Shown here: in pieces, positions 11,076-22,092 of the stretch | Numbering within the stretch: position 1 is the first letter of the stretch | How the letters are laid out: each line of letters starts with the position of its first letter | Source: Paratrimastix pyriformis | Taxonomy: Eukaryota > Preaxostyla > Paratrimastigidae | Assembly: GCA_027972325.1 (NCBI GenBank) | Contig: JAPMOS010000034.1 | Span: 1-64,000 of the forward strand | Reading direction: 5' to 3' | DNA: 64,000 bases | The notes under the pieces: model-generated | Told to the model about the DNA's origin: nothing | The model's database searches: none | What the model saw: only the letters and a program-made list of their open reading frames with translations | Made by a program: the position numbers and the translations under genes

Positions 11076-13217
11076 TCATCGTGTCGGGGACTCGTGTCTC
11101 CAAGGGAACGCGACCAACGTCGCCCCGGGGGCGCTGGCCTCCAGCTGCTGAGCCCATTTTTGCGAGACGTACTCCACCCGGCGCAGGAAGGGGGTCTCCC
11201 CGACCAGCTCAAAATGCTCCATGTCGGGGCCCAGCGGGGCATGAAGCTCCTCCAGCAGCGGACAGTCGAGCACCAGTGAACTCAGGATCACCGTGAACCG
11301 CTGCATGTCCTGGTAGCGTGTGACAGTGGAGTACTCCGGGAGCTTCAGGTACCTCAAGGCCGGGCAGGCGAGGGCAAGCTGGGACATGGGGAGATAACCC
11401 AGCTCGAGCCAGGTCAACCGGGGCAGTGCACCCAGGGCAGCGGCCAGCTGGGGCCAGGACTCATGGCAGGGCATATGGCTGTCTGTGAGGACCACCTTGG
11501 ATAGGTGCGCCCCGTGGGCCTGCAGGCAAGCCACCAGGCAGGCGGGCTTCAGGGCCGTGCACTCCGCGCCGATCTGGAGGCTGCGCAGGGCCACGCCCCC
11601 CGTTTCGAGGGGCGCCGCGTCGTCCAGGGTGAGGGTGGTCATGGCAGAGACAAACCGGAGGGACAGGCTGGCCAGGGCCGGGCAGCGCAGGGTCAGTCTG
11701 CCCAGGGCTGCCTGTGGCTGATTCATCTCGTCCAGGGTGCAGGAGCGCAGGCCCGGCGCCTCAATGCGCAGGCCCACTGGGATCCGATCAAGGTAGGGCC
11801 GGGTCAGGGCCAGGACCAAGGTGAGGGCCGTCATGCGGCCGGGCAGGCGGACGATCATCTGGTGGTGGTGGTCGGGTGTGCGGCCCACATTATAAATCAT
11901 GGCGGCATCGACGGATGACAAACAGGGCGCCGCTTGGCAGAGCTCGGCGAGCTGATCCGGATGGGTGAAGCAGAGCCCCGAGAGCAGTGCAAGCCGTGGC
12001 GACCCGGCCAGCAAGGCGTCCAGGACCGGACGCGGCGGGTACTGTTCGGACCGGATCGAGTGGCATGAGGCGTAGAGCACACGGGTCAAGAAGGGCATGG
12101 CCTGGCACTCTGCCAGCTCTTGTCGTCCCAGGTTTGTCATCAGCTCCAGCCGGGGGCAGCGCAGAACGAGCGAAGTGGAGACGCTGCCGTTGTCATCCGG
12201 GGGCAGGGTGAGCGAGACCAGGGCGGGGCAGGCCAGGGTTACCGAGGCGCCGTTGGCCAGGCGGAAGTCCAAATGCAGAACATGCAAGCTGGGGCTCTCG
12301 ATGCGGATGGGGCGTGAGTAACAGGAGGGCGTATGCCCCGCGCTGAGGCTGAGGGACACCAGGCGGTTGAGCAGTGCCTGGGGCAGGTCCGCAAAGTCGA
12401 CCGGACCCACCAGGGCCAGGTCGGTCAGAAAAGGACAGGCCTCCGCTGCCTGGAAGAGGGGCCGGGCGGGGGCGGACGGCCAAAGGAGCAGCGAGCGGAG
12501 CGTGGCCTGGTTGGCGTCCAGCAGGCTCAGCACCGCGGGGAGCCGACTGGTGACGCCCTCCTCGAGCTCGAGATGCTCCAGCCGGGTGAGCGCCATCTCG
12601 GGCAAGGTGTCGACCGACCCCCCGCGCAGGGTGAGGCGGGCCAAGTGGGGGAGGCACGCCAGGGCAGGAGAGTGTTCCTCCAGGGTGATCGCCTCAAGAT
12701 TGGCGAGCAATCCCAGGAAGGCATCGAGGCGGGCCGAGGGCGGGACAACGGGGATGCAGAGCCGCTTGAGCTGGGCGCACCACTGTGGGGATTGGCTGAG
12801 CGGGGTCGGGTCAAATGTCTTCCAACCACCCCCACACACGCCCAGGCTCAGGGCCTGAAGATGGGGGCAGCACCGCACCAGGGCGGTCAGAAGGGGGGTC
12901 GGGTCGTATGCATCGGGGGAAGACAGATCAAAGTCCTCCAGGCCGGGGAGATGTCCCAGGATGCGCGGGAGGGCCGTAATCATTGGCCCAGCCCTGGGGA
13001 CGCACAAGGTGGCGAGCTGGGTGTGACCAGCGAAGGCCTCGTCGACCCAGGGGGCCGAGTCGCTCGCGGTGCGACCGCAGCCCCAAATGCCCGGCCACCA
13101 ATTTGGCATTGAGAGTTTGACGAGGTCCTTGCAGGGACCAACCAAGGCAGCCAGGGCATCGGCCGTGGGTGTGGGAAGACGATCAGACGCGACGGGGGAA
13201 TGATCCACAAAACACAT
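11076..13217 (-). CDS. Leucine-rich repeat protein, 713 aa
   Basis: Single long exon from ATG 13217 to the stop at 11076. Irregular leucine-rich repeats run through most of the length, for example LVKLSMPNWW, LEDFDLSSPDAYDPTPLLTA, LQALSLGVCG, LEAITLEEHSPALACLPHLA, LTRLEHLELEEG, LTDLALVGPVDFADLPQALL, LRSLQIGAECTALKPACLVA and LTWLELGYLPMSQLALACPA. No clear F-box is visible at the N terminus, though MCFVDHSP is followed by an LRR-like start, and an upstream exon is possible. It lies 290 bp upstream of, and on the same strand as, the RWD/F-box/LRR gene, and the repeat style is similar. The two may be related paralogues, the F-box half having been lost here or lying in an unseen exon. No catalytic domain seen. 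Confidence 0.75.
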   Translation of the reverse strand: MCFVDHSPVASDRLPTPTADALAALVGPCKDLVKLSMPNWWPGIWGCGRTASDSAPWVDEAFAGHTQLATLCVPRAGPMITALPRILGHLPGLEDFDLSSPDAYDPTPLLTALVRCCPHLQALSLGVCGGGWKTFDPTPLSQSPQWCAQLKRLCIPVVPPSARLDAFLGLLANLEAITLEEHSPALACLPHLARLTLRGGSVDTLPEMALTRLEHLELEEGVTSRLPAVLSLLDANQATLRSLLLWPSAPARPLFQAAEACPFLTDLALVGPVDFADLPQALLNRLVSLSLSAGHTPSCYSRPIRIESPSLHVLHLDFRLANGASVTLACPALVSLTLPPDDNGSVSTSLVLRCPRLELMTNLGRQELAECQAMPFLTRVLYASCHSIRSEQYPPRPVLDALLAGSPRLALLSGLCFTHPDQLAELCQAAPCLSSVDAAMIYNVGRTPDHHHQMIVRLPGRMTALTLVLALTRPYLDRIPVGLRIEAPGLRSCTLDEMNQPQAALGRLTLRCPALASLSLRFVSAMTTLTLDDAAPLETGGVALRSLQIGAECTALKPACLVACLQAHGAHLSKVVLTDSHMPCHESWPQLAAALGALPRLTWLELGYLPMSQLALACPALRYLKLPEYSTVTRYQDMQRFTVILSSLVLDCPLLEELHAPLGPDMEHFELVGETPFLRRVEYVSQKWAQQLEASAPGATLVAFPWRHESPTR

Positions 13218-14053
13218 CTGTCGCAGAGTTCCGCGGATCGTCTGACGTGTTGCATGCGAGAGTCCGAGAAGAAGAATATATACAAGCGGAGCGAATCTGC
13301 GGTGTCTTGTCCCAAAAAGGAAGATAGGATCTCGAGTGGAAATTGGATCAGTTGTTCCCCTCCTCCGCGCGACTACGAAGAACCATCTGGGAGTGACAAT
13401 GTGCCGAAAAAAACAATGGCCAGACAGTCATGATGCTGTTCCTTTTCTTCTTCCCTCTTCAACCTCCTCTGGCCCTGTGGCGTTTTGACAGCGATAATGT
13501 TGGCGCAGCCTCGCCAAACCCCGAAGACGCCATGAGCTGGAGACTGCGCTCATCATCGAGGAGACTGGCGCTCATTATCGAGGTTCCCCTCCACATCAGA
13601 TCTGGCGAATGAATCAGGCCGAATTTTTCCACAAAATCCAAATCAAGAGGGGAGAGGGGGAGGCAACCGGACGCCGAAGCCCCAAAACCAAGAAGAAGTA
13701 GGGGAAAAAGAAGAAAAAAAAAAACAAAGGCAAAAACAAAGACAAAGATCGAAGCGACCACACACACCACCACCGCACCGGCAGCTCCGGGGGCTGGGGG
13801 AAGGGAGGCTGGTTGAAGCCGCAAACGAGAAGCCCGCGATGGGGGCAAGGACGGCCCCCCCCGCGAGCCTCAGCCCCCCCTCCGCCAGTACCCAGTACCC
13901 AGCTCCCCACCCGCGCCGGGGCGGCCTCACGACTTGCGGGAGGCTGCGCAAAAAAGCACAGAAGGAGAAGGAGAGAAAACGGACGGCCAGAGGTCAATGA
14001 TGGGCTCGCCAGGGTGATACCCACCCCTCGCCAGCTCCGCCAGAGGGGGAATG

Positions 14054-14056
<3 letters not shown>
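13218..14056. other. Spacer upstream of the LRR gene
   Basis: Contains A-rich and G-rich runs and short open frames on both strands without recognisable motifs. It probably holds the LRR gene promoter and the 3' end of the RhoGEF gene. I see no RNA gene. Confidence 0.4.
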
Positions 14057-14090
<34 letters not shown>

Positions 14091-14118
14091 ACGGGCCCTG
14101 GTGGCTCGGTTTTCCGGA

Positions 14119-14165
<47 letters not shown>
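14057..14165. repeat. Two (GA)n runs
   Basis: GA dinucleotide runs at 14057-14086 and 14123-14165, separated by about 36 bp. They lie just beyond the last RhoGEF exon that I can place. Confidence 0.95.
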
Positions 14166-14169
<4 letters not shown>

Positions 14170-14199
14170 TCCACCACCTGCCACCAACCTCCCCCCCGC

Positions 14200-17100
14200 A
14201 ACAAGAACATCGCCTTCCTCACAGGCACGCGGCGCGCGGCGCAGCAAAGACGGGAGGGAAGGCGGAAGAACGTGGTGGGAGGGGCAGGGTGGGAGGGCGG
14301 CAGGCAGGCGAGCGGACCGAGTTTGAACCTGAGCTCGCGGTTGAGCTCGGTCGTGCTGGCCTGGCTGACCAGGTCCTTCCAGTGCATCCGTACCTGCCCC
14401 AGCCAGCCAGCCAGCCGGCACGACGGGGGAAAGAGGATGAGATGTGGGTGTGTGGAGCAAAGAAAGGGACTCCCGATCAACAGCTGAACAGCGGCTGCGG
14501 CGAAACTTGGGGGCCAGTGGTGGCAAGCGAGAACAACAACAAAAGACATGACTCGGAAACAATCAGCACATCAACAACAACTCGAACGCAGACACCCACA
14601 GGACTGTGCGATGGCGTGGTGATGCGACCATTTTGTGCTGTGCGGTTGGGGGGGGGGGGGGGGGATGGGACGGACCGTGGGGCTGTCGGTCTCAAAGACG
14701 TACAGCTGGGTGGGCCCGCCGGGCCGGATGACCTGCACCACGAAGGCGTTGGCCGGGACGGCGGGCTGGGGCAGGGCCAACAGCTGGGGCAGCTGCAGGC
14801 CACGGCCGGCACGGGGCAGGGTGCCGAACACGTTGGGGGGCCCGCCTGCTGGCAGGATGCGGGATGGCCGGAAGTAGGACGGATCAGGGGCAGAGACAGG
14901 GCATGGCATGAAATGGCAGGGGACCCCTGTCATCGCATGGGATCAACGAATTCGGACAGGTCGAGGGGGCATGTCATGGGGCGGAGGGCGGGGGGACCTT
15001 GGAGCATGGGATCGTCGAATTCCAGCAAAATCAGGTGCATAGACAGGGGAGGCATGCGGGCAGGGGCATGGCGGGGGGACCTTGGAGCATGGGATAGTCG
15101 AAGACGTCGCAGTCGACGAGCATCTCGTGGCTCTCGTAGAGGCTCTGCTTGTCGTCCCGGGTCCGCATGCTCGTCACCAGCAGCGTGTCCGTGAACAGGA
15201 ACAGGTGGCTATGACCCAGGCGGTGAAGGCCCAAAAAACAAATGAGCCACAGGGTGGGCCAGGATGCGTTCCTGCTGATGGCGATGGCAATGCTTGATGC
15301 TGGTGATGGTGATGATGCCGGTGATGCCGGTGATGCCGGTGATGCCGGTGATGCCGGTGATGCCGGTGATGCCGGTGATGCCGGTGATGCCGGTGATGCC
15401 GGTGATGGTGGTGGTGATGGTGGTGATGCCGGTGATGGTGGTGATGCCGGTGATGGTGGTGATGCCGGTGATGCCGACGCTGAGATGTCCGGGTGATGAT
15501 GACGCTGCTGCTGATCATCGGGATGGGGCGGAGGTGAGACGGACACGAGCTTGGGGGCTGGGGCTAGAACCCAGGTCATGGTGGCCTCCTCGATGTAGTG
15601 CCGATGCGGCTGGATGAAGTCCCGCTATCAGACCCGGCAAGCAGAAAAGAAAAAAAATGTTGGAGTGGTTGGCGAAAAAAAAAGTAATCATAGGATGGTG
15701 AGAGATTGGGGGAAAAAGGCAACCGCGGGGGCGTGCGTTGTTGAGACGACAGACTGGGCATCGTTGCACAATCTTCTCGACATTGGCCACCGAGAAGTCC
15801 TCCTCGCGTTTCGCGGCATTCAAGTTGGCCGTGATCTGGATTGGAAAGAGAAAAAAAGTTAACCATTTGAGATTAAGCCTCAGATGGGGATTGAACCCAC
15901 GACCTCCCGCTTACAAAGCGGATGCACTGCCACTATGCTACTGAGGCTACTCGTGTCCCAAAACGACCCCCGAAAAGTGTCCAAGTGCATTCTGTTGTGG
16001 TGAACGTTTGCCACTCGATGAGACCTCATCGATATGCGCCAGTGCCTGGCGGAGCAGGTCGGCCTCCTCCAGATAGATTGTCTCGCTGCCCCACCAGAAG
16101 CGGCGCGGGGCCGTGGGGGCTCCACTTGCCGGCGGCGGGGGCGTGGCGGGGCCGGCCCCGGGGGTGGTGGCGGGGGGCGGGGAGGCCCGATGGGGCTTGC
16201 CGCCCATCCGGGAGGAGGCCGGGTTGGGGGTGAACTTGATCAACTCCTTCAGCAGCAGCGAGTAGCGCTGCGAGGGGGGGCGAGAGGAGGCGAGAGGGGG
16301 GCGGGAAGGGATGATGATGGAGGTGAGACAATTCAGGCAAAACGCCACGCCACGCCACGCCACGCCACGCCACGCCACGCCACGCCACGCCACGCCACGC
16401 CACGCCACGCCACGCCACGCCACGCCACGCCACGCCACGCCACGCCACGCCACCCGGGGATGTGGGCCGGTGCAGGTGCGGGGAGGTGGGGTGGGGGGCG
16501 ATACAGACGGGCATCCGCTGGACGGGCTGGATGAGCAGGCTGTCCAGCGACTCGCCCGCGGTCTCGTTGTGCCGCTTGACCAGCTCCGCAAAGGGCCGCT
16601 TGCGCCGGAGGGACTGCTCCACACAGGCGCGCGAATCGTCGAAGCGCATGATGTACCGCTTGTAGACCCCCATGAAGGGCGAGGCCTTGATCAGGCCCTG
16701 TGTGGAGGGGAAGAGGGAAGATGGGGGGGGGGGGGGGGGCAGAACGTGAGGATGGGAGGCCGTGATGTGCGAACAAGCGGGCCTTGGCCAGGATGGTCAC
16801 CAGCGAGTGCGGCTGCTGCGGCCCCCCGCACGCGCATGATGATGAGGCCCCAAGGGGCTGCTGGTTCTGGGTCTGGGTCTGTCCCAGGCTCAGGCTGTTC
16901 TGCCCATGCGCCGAGGCAGCCGCGGCGGCGAACAGGGATGATGCCGTGCTGAACTGGGGGCCGGGGGATGACGGGTGCCCGGTGGCAGGCGGTGGGGTGG
17001 CCACGGGGGGCGGCGGCGGGCCAAAGAGGGACATGCCTGGGTCCAGCCGGGGCAGGCTGGGGAGCGGGGGCGGGGTGCTGCTGGTGGTGGGCAGGGGCGT

Positions 17101-20100
17101 GGGGGTGGTGGCGGGGGCCAGGGGCGGGAGGCCCAGGAGCGAGCGGCCGGTCGGATCTGTGCGGGTGGTGGTTGGGAGGCGGGGAAGTGAGTCTGAGGGA
17201 GCAGGCATGGGCGGGGAGGGGCCAGGCGGAACCGATATGCCACAGCGTGGGGGACGGGCACGGCAGGGGGCGGGGGCGGACCCGAAGCCACCGGGGCGAA
17301 CAGGGCCGCCAGGCCGGCGGAGGCGGGCGGGGTGCCGCTGCTGGTGGGGCCCCCCGAGCAGCCGGCGGTGGTGGATGGGGGCGGCACGGGGGTCGGCCGC
17401 CTCTCGAGGATGGCCGCCAGCCGGTCCGAGGGACGCATCCTGCGTGAGCGCGGGGCGGGCAGAGACACGTGCGGGGGCGCACGGGCCGAAGATGCGGAGA
17501 GGCGAGGAGTCAGTATTTTGGATGGGAAGACAATGGGTTGGGTTGGGTTGGGTGGCGATCTCCTGTTGATGATGATATGGATGAGATGATTGTAGTGGTG
17601 ATGATGATTGGATGATGCCGATGCCGATGCGATGAGCATTGCTGTGGATAACATGAGCCGCGACGGCCACCCCCACACACACACACACACACACCGGTCT
17701 GGGGGGAGCAGCAGACCCCTTGGGGCGCGGCCAGGCGCCCTTCAGGAAGACGGTATACTCGAAGAGCTCCAGGAGGACCCCGTTGACGCCCTGCACCGAG
17801 TCCAGGTCGCCGAAGATGAGCTGGTGGGCCTGGGGGTCGAGGATCTTCTGGTCGCGGCAGGGGCCCACGATGGAGCGCTCCAGAGTGCCCAGCGAGGCGA
17901 GGTACTTGCGCTCAGTCTCCAGCAGCTCACGGAGAACCTGACCAAAGGCACAAGACCGGGGATGTGAGGGGGGCGAGGATGTGTGATGAGCAGAGAGGTA
18001 CTTGCGCTCCGTCTCCAGCAGCTCACGGAGAACCCGAACAAGGCGCCAGACCGGGGGGCGCGCGGGGCAGGGGGGCAGGGAGGTGTGATGGGACGGTGTT
18101 CACCCACGGGCACCGCAAACATCCCACCCGCCATTGCGCCATCATCCCCACCACCATAGAAAAGACGCCATCATCCCCACCATCGAAACATGCCATCATC
18201 TCATCAACAGTCACGATCCCCATCATCGTCCACGTCCACCACCCACCAACCACCGCCATCCCCCAGGCACTCGTTCCCCATCCATACACCATCCACGGGG
18301 ACTGCCGGAACACATCGCGCCATCATCCCCAGGCGCCATCACCCCATCCATCCTTCCCTCATCCGACGAGGGCGCGGGGCATGGGGGGCAGCCCGGACCA
18401 TGCGGCGCTGGTGCAGGTTGCGGTAGAGCCGCCTTGCCAGCCACCTGCGGACGTACCGCTGGATGGTGGTGGCCGCCAGCCCCTCCGCCAGCGAGGCCGC
18501 CTCGACCGGTGCGGCCTTGGGGTCCTCCGAGGGCGGCGCGGCCAGCGGGGTCATGGCCTGGGCCTGGGCCAGAAGCCCGGCCATGCTGAACGGGGAGGGG
18601 GCCGAGGCGAACAGGGAGGCGCTGCCTGCGGCGGGCGCCGAGCGGGTGGGGGAGGGCGCAGGGGCCACGGAGGGGCGCAGGGTGGTGGCTGCCGCCGGGT
18701 GGCTGTCGGCTGGGGGAGGGCGCGGGGAGAGGGGGTGGGGTGGGGAGGAGGTGTCTGTGGGTGGGGATCGATTCGCAGGCGCGGCGCATTTTGAGTTGGG
18801 TGTGTGTGTGTGTGGGGGGGGGGATCTGGAGCAGCGAGGCAGGCACAGGCACAGGCGGATCTGCCGGACCTGCCCCGTGCTTGCGCTCATGCGGAGTCTG
18901 TTCAGGCGGCTGTCCAGGTTGGCCAGGAACCCCGACCGGGGCGCCACGGGGGGCGCGCCCGCCATCCGGCCGCTGGCGGGCGGGAGGCCGAGGCAGGGCA
19001 GGGGCTGGGGCTGGGGTGGGGCTGGCGGGCGGGGCGGGGTCCGCTCGCGCAGGTAATCGTGGGGCACGACGCCCTGCTGCCCGCTGCTGTTGCGCATCAG
19101 CGACCAGCCGGCCGCGGGCCGGTCGCGCTGCAGAAGGGTCAGCTCCTCGCCCGCCGTCACGGTCAGCTCTGGGGGCGGGGGATGGGGTGGGGTGGGGGGC
19201 ACAGGAGGGGGCAGGGGAAGGTCTCGTGGGCGGGTGGGAGGGATCCCGCACTTCCTCAACGCATCACACCTGCCACACCCATGCATACAGGCTCCATCCA
19301 CAAGCCCCCCGTACACACACCCCACAGCCGAGGGACGGAAAGGGGGCCGCCGGACCGTCAGCATGCTCGGGTCCCTGGCCGGCCGTGAAGTCCCACTGCG
19401 GGACCCACACCGCCTGCTGGGGCTGCTGCTGCTGCTGCGGGGGCTGACCGGCGGCGACGCCCAGGACGGTGGTCGGCTCGCCGGACGGGGGGGCCGGGGA
19501 CGCGCCCGTGCTGGAGCTGGAGCTGGGGGCGGTGGCGCCCCCCGTGCGGCGGAGGCGGGTCTGCAGGGACATGCACTCGAGCCGGAGGGCAGCCTAGGTG
19601 TGGTGGATGGAAGTGTGATGCAAGTGTGATGGAGGTGTGGGGGTGGGATGATGTGAGGAGATGGGGAGGGGGGGGGAGGTCCATCCTGAGAACAAGAAGG
19701 CGGGGGAGGAGCGGGGGGGTCGGAGAAGCAGCGCTCCGGGATGTGGATGGAGGGCAGAAGTGGGTTGGTGGGGTGGGTGGGCATGCGTTCGTGGGTCTGT
19801 GTCGAACGTGAGAGCGCAGTGCGGACCAGGTCCCGCTGGGCGAGCGTGTAGCGCTTCTCCCAATGTTCGGCCGTCTCGCGGCTCTTCTGGATGCGTTCCT
19901 GGAGCTCCTTCGCCTCGGCCGTCAGCTGGTCGTGGGAGGGGGAGGGAGGGAGGGGAGGAGGCGCGTGAGCGTGTGGCCGGGTGAGAGAGTGGAGGACAGT
20001 CATCGACATGGGGTCTGCTGCTCCTGCGCGGGGCGCCTTCCCAGACCTTCTCCACCTGTGCCTGCAGGGGCCCCAGCTCGCGCCGGGAGCGGGAGGCCTC

Positions 20101-20801
20101 GTTGGCCAGCTGTTCTTGGAGGGAGTCGATCTCGCGCCCGTGGGTGCGTTCCATCAGGGTCAGGCTCTCGTCCCGGTTCTTCAGGGTGTCCTGGACCTCC
20201 GCCAGGCGCTTCTCCAGGTCGGCGATGGTGGCTCGTGCCTCGGTCAGCTCCTGCATGACCCGGGGGGGAATGTGGCCGCAGGTGCCGGAGATTGGGTGGC
20301 GGACCTTTTCCAGGGGAGATGGAGTCGAGGGTGGATTCACCCCCGGGGGAAGAGCGACACCCTGGGCATACTGTTGGAGGTTCATAGCCATGACATACTC
20401 GGCCTGGCTGCGGGAAATGGAGAGTCTCTGGACAGCGGTGATGCACCCATCGGGAAAGTCCAAACCCGACGAACCTTATCATCTGAGATCGAAGTGGATG
20501 CACGAGAAGACGTTCCCATCGGAGGACCCATGGGCGGCCCCATGGATGGCGGGGCCGGCTGCACCATTGCCGCATAGAGCGGTGGCAGCGGAAAGGAAGG
20601 AAGCGGGGCTGTCAAGTGCAAGTTGTTGGTGACAATAAAGTTGATACGTTCGACACATTTGGTCAGATAGGGTGACGAAGTCGGCGAGGCCAGCGTGCGG
20701 AAAAACGCATCGGCAGCAGTGAGATAATAAAGCAAGGCGTAGGGGTAATTCTTCTTCTCTTCATAGTCAATAGCGATTTTAGCGATGTTGACCGGATCCA
20801 T
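14200..20801 (-). CDS. RhoGEF with MIT-like, SH3, IQ, DH and PH domains
   Basis: Multi-exon gene starting at ATG 20801 ([20 protein letters not shown], then [14 protein letters not shown]), an MIT-like helix hairpin. Coiled coil follows ([20 protein letters not shown] and [20 protein letters not shown], about 20260-19830). An SH3 domain is split over two exons ([14 protein letters not shown] near 19420; [16 protein letters not shown] and [12 protein letters not shown], 19170-19040). An IQ motif reads [20 protein letters not shown] (about 18470-18410). The DH domain starts [20 protein letters not shown] (about 17940-17880), is interrupted by a long Pro/Ala-rich insert (about 17490-16800), and resumes [34 protein letters not shown] and [14 protein letters not shown]. 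The PH domain spans [19 protein letters not shown] (about 15210) to [15 protein letters not shown] (about 14390). It is predicted to load GTP on Rho/Rac GTPases. The 3' end is uncertain. tRNA-Thr sits in a DH intron. Confidence 0.75.
14965..15105. repeat. Duplicated PH-exon end with its donor site
   Basis: GGGGGGACCTTGGAGCATGG followed by GAT(A/C)GTCGAA occurs at about 15073-15100 and again at about 14990-15018. In sense (minus) this is the exon end DYPMLQ plus the donor GTCCCC. The downstream copy lies in the intron and is no longer needed. Confidence 0.8.
15293..15476. repeat. 9-bp GATGCCGGT tandem array
   Basis: About 20 units of GATGCCGGT and GATGGTGGT within the RhoGEF intron before the PH exon. 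Confidence 0.95.
15876..15947 (-). tRNA. tRNA-Thr (TGT), nested in a RhoGEF intron
   Basis: Complete 72-nt cloverleaf on the minus strand. The acceptor GCCTCAG pairs with CTGAGGC, the anticodon stem is TCCGC/GCGGG around loop TTTGTAA (anticodon TGT), and the T arm is built around TTCAATC. It lies wholly within the RhoGEF intron 15836-16024 (donor GTCTCA after HIDEV-type sequence, acceptor CCAG before ATCACGGCC), in the same orientation as the host gene. Confidence 0.95.
16343..16453. repeat. (CCACG)n pentanucleotide, about 22 copies
   Basis: Uninterrupted run of the CCACG unit over 111 bp inside the intron that splits the DH-domain motif PVQRMP from RYSLLLKEL. Confidence 0.98.
17895..18060. 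repeat. Duplicated DH-exon start with its acceptor region
   Basis: About 50-70 bp containing GAGGTACTTGCGCTC and CAGCAGCTCACGGAGAACC occurs at 17898-17949 (the real exon, [13 protein letters not shown]) and again at 17995-18053 in the upstream intron, with a few substitutions. The second copy lacks a good acceptor. Confidence 0.85.
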
Positions 20802-20914
20802 TGTCACAAAAAAATCACAAAAGACCCCCGGGTGAAGTGTGGAGAAAAGGGAAACGAAGTGAAAAGAGAGGGTCTTGCCAGGGGTCGCTGCTGCTGTCCT
20901 AGCCCGAAAAGCGA
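20802..20914. promoter_or_regulatory. Divergent promoter, RhoGEF / NTMT1
   Basis: The 113 bp between the RhoGEF ATG (minus, 20801) and the NTMT1 ATG (plus, 20915) must hold both promoters and 5' leaders. A short A-run (CACAAAAAAATCACAAAA) lies next to the RhoGEF side. No TATA-like element is obvious. Inferred from layout only. Confidence 0.5.
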
Positions 20915-21866
20915 ATGCAAGAACTCGAGCAGACCGGGAACGAGGAGCGGTGGTACAAGGTCACTCAGGACTACTGGAAGGAGCAGCCGTCCACTGTTGA
21001 TGGGATGCTGGGGGGCATCGGGGAAGTCGCTCAAACTGATGAGGAAGGTCTGTTTCGTGTTCTGAAACCACTCCCACATATTGAGCACCCAATTTAGGAA
21101 GTCGAGCCTTTATTCAGCGGATTTTTCAGCGGACCACGATTCCTCCCGACTCGCGCGCTCTCGATTGTGGTGCGGGCATTGGCCGAGTGACCATCAAGGT
21201 TCTCGCAGATTGCTTCCAGACCATTGATGTCCAGGAGCAATCTTCTAACTTCGTTCGGACTGTCTGTTCGGTGGAACACTGACATTCTCATCATGGCATT
21301 TTTTCTTCACCTGCAGTTCCAAGAGGCCTGCCCCGAGGAGCTTCGCCCTCGGATCGGGATGACCTCAGTGTCAACGTTGCAGGACTTTGTGCCCACTCCA
21401 AACACATACGACTGCATTTGGATTCAGTGGGTCTGCTCGGGTGACCACTTTTTCTCCTCACGCCTCCCCTGCCCAGGTTCTTGCCTACTTGAAGCCGGCC
21501 CACCTGGTCCAATGCCTGCAGCGATGCGCGGCTGCTCTGAAGCCGGGCGGGTTCATTGTGGTCAAGGAGAATGTTGCCCGGGGCACAGAGATGCTCGACG
21601 AGCAGGACAATTATGCCATCCGGTCTGGTGCTGCCGACTGCTCACTCATCATCGCCACCCGCCGACTATATTCCCCTAGGTTCAAGCAGGTTTGGCTGGA
21701 CATCTTTGCCCAGGCAGGGCTGGAGGTGCGCGCCCAGGAGGCCCAGCAGGGCTTCCCTCGGGCACTTTTCCCCGTCTGGTTTTTCGCCCTGCAGCCAGCC
21801 GGCGCTCCTCAGCCGCCTGCCGCCGCCGCGATCCCTGCCACGGCCGTTGCAGTGGCCACCTCGTAA
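20915..21866 (+). CDS. NTMT1: N-terminal Xaa-Pro-Lys N-methyltransferase
   Basis: SAM-dependent enzyme that methylates the alpha-amino group of proteins starting X-Pro-Lys after Met removal, acting in nucleus and cytosol. The ATG at 20915 gives MQELEQTGNEERWYKVTQDY. Family signatures in order are YWKEQPSTVDGMLGG (N-terminal lid), DCGAGIGRVTIKVL (SAM-binding GxGxG), TYDCIWIQWV (substrate-site strand), LKPGGFIVVKENV and LYSPRFKQVWLDIFAQAGLE. Three short introns keep phase: 21048-21097, 21262-21316 and 21431-21476, with donors GTCTGT, GTCTGT and GTCTGC and acceptors TTTAG, TGCAG and CCCAG. The core is the length of human NTMT1, plus a Pro/Ala-rich tail of about 25 residues. It is divergent with the RhoGEF gene. 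Confidence 0.93.
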
Positions 21867-22092
21867 TTTAATTCCTCCGAGAGGACGCGTCAACGCAACT
21901 GGCATCTTGGCGAATCAGACAAGACTCCTGGCAAGGATGAATTAACACACTGATGAAGGCGATGACTGGTGGATGACGAGACGGGACAGAGAACAGGAGA
22001 GTGATAGATGGGTTGGGACCCGCTTTGCCCCTCCGGAAAATTGCTCTCACCAGGAGGAAATATTCTCCAACTTTTTATTTGATCCTTTTCAA

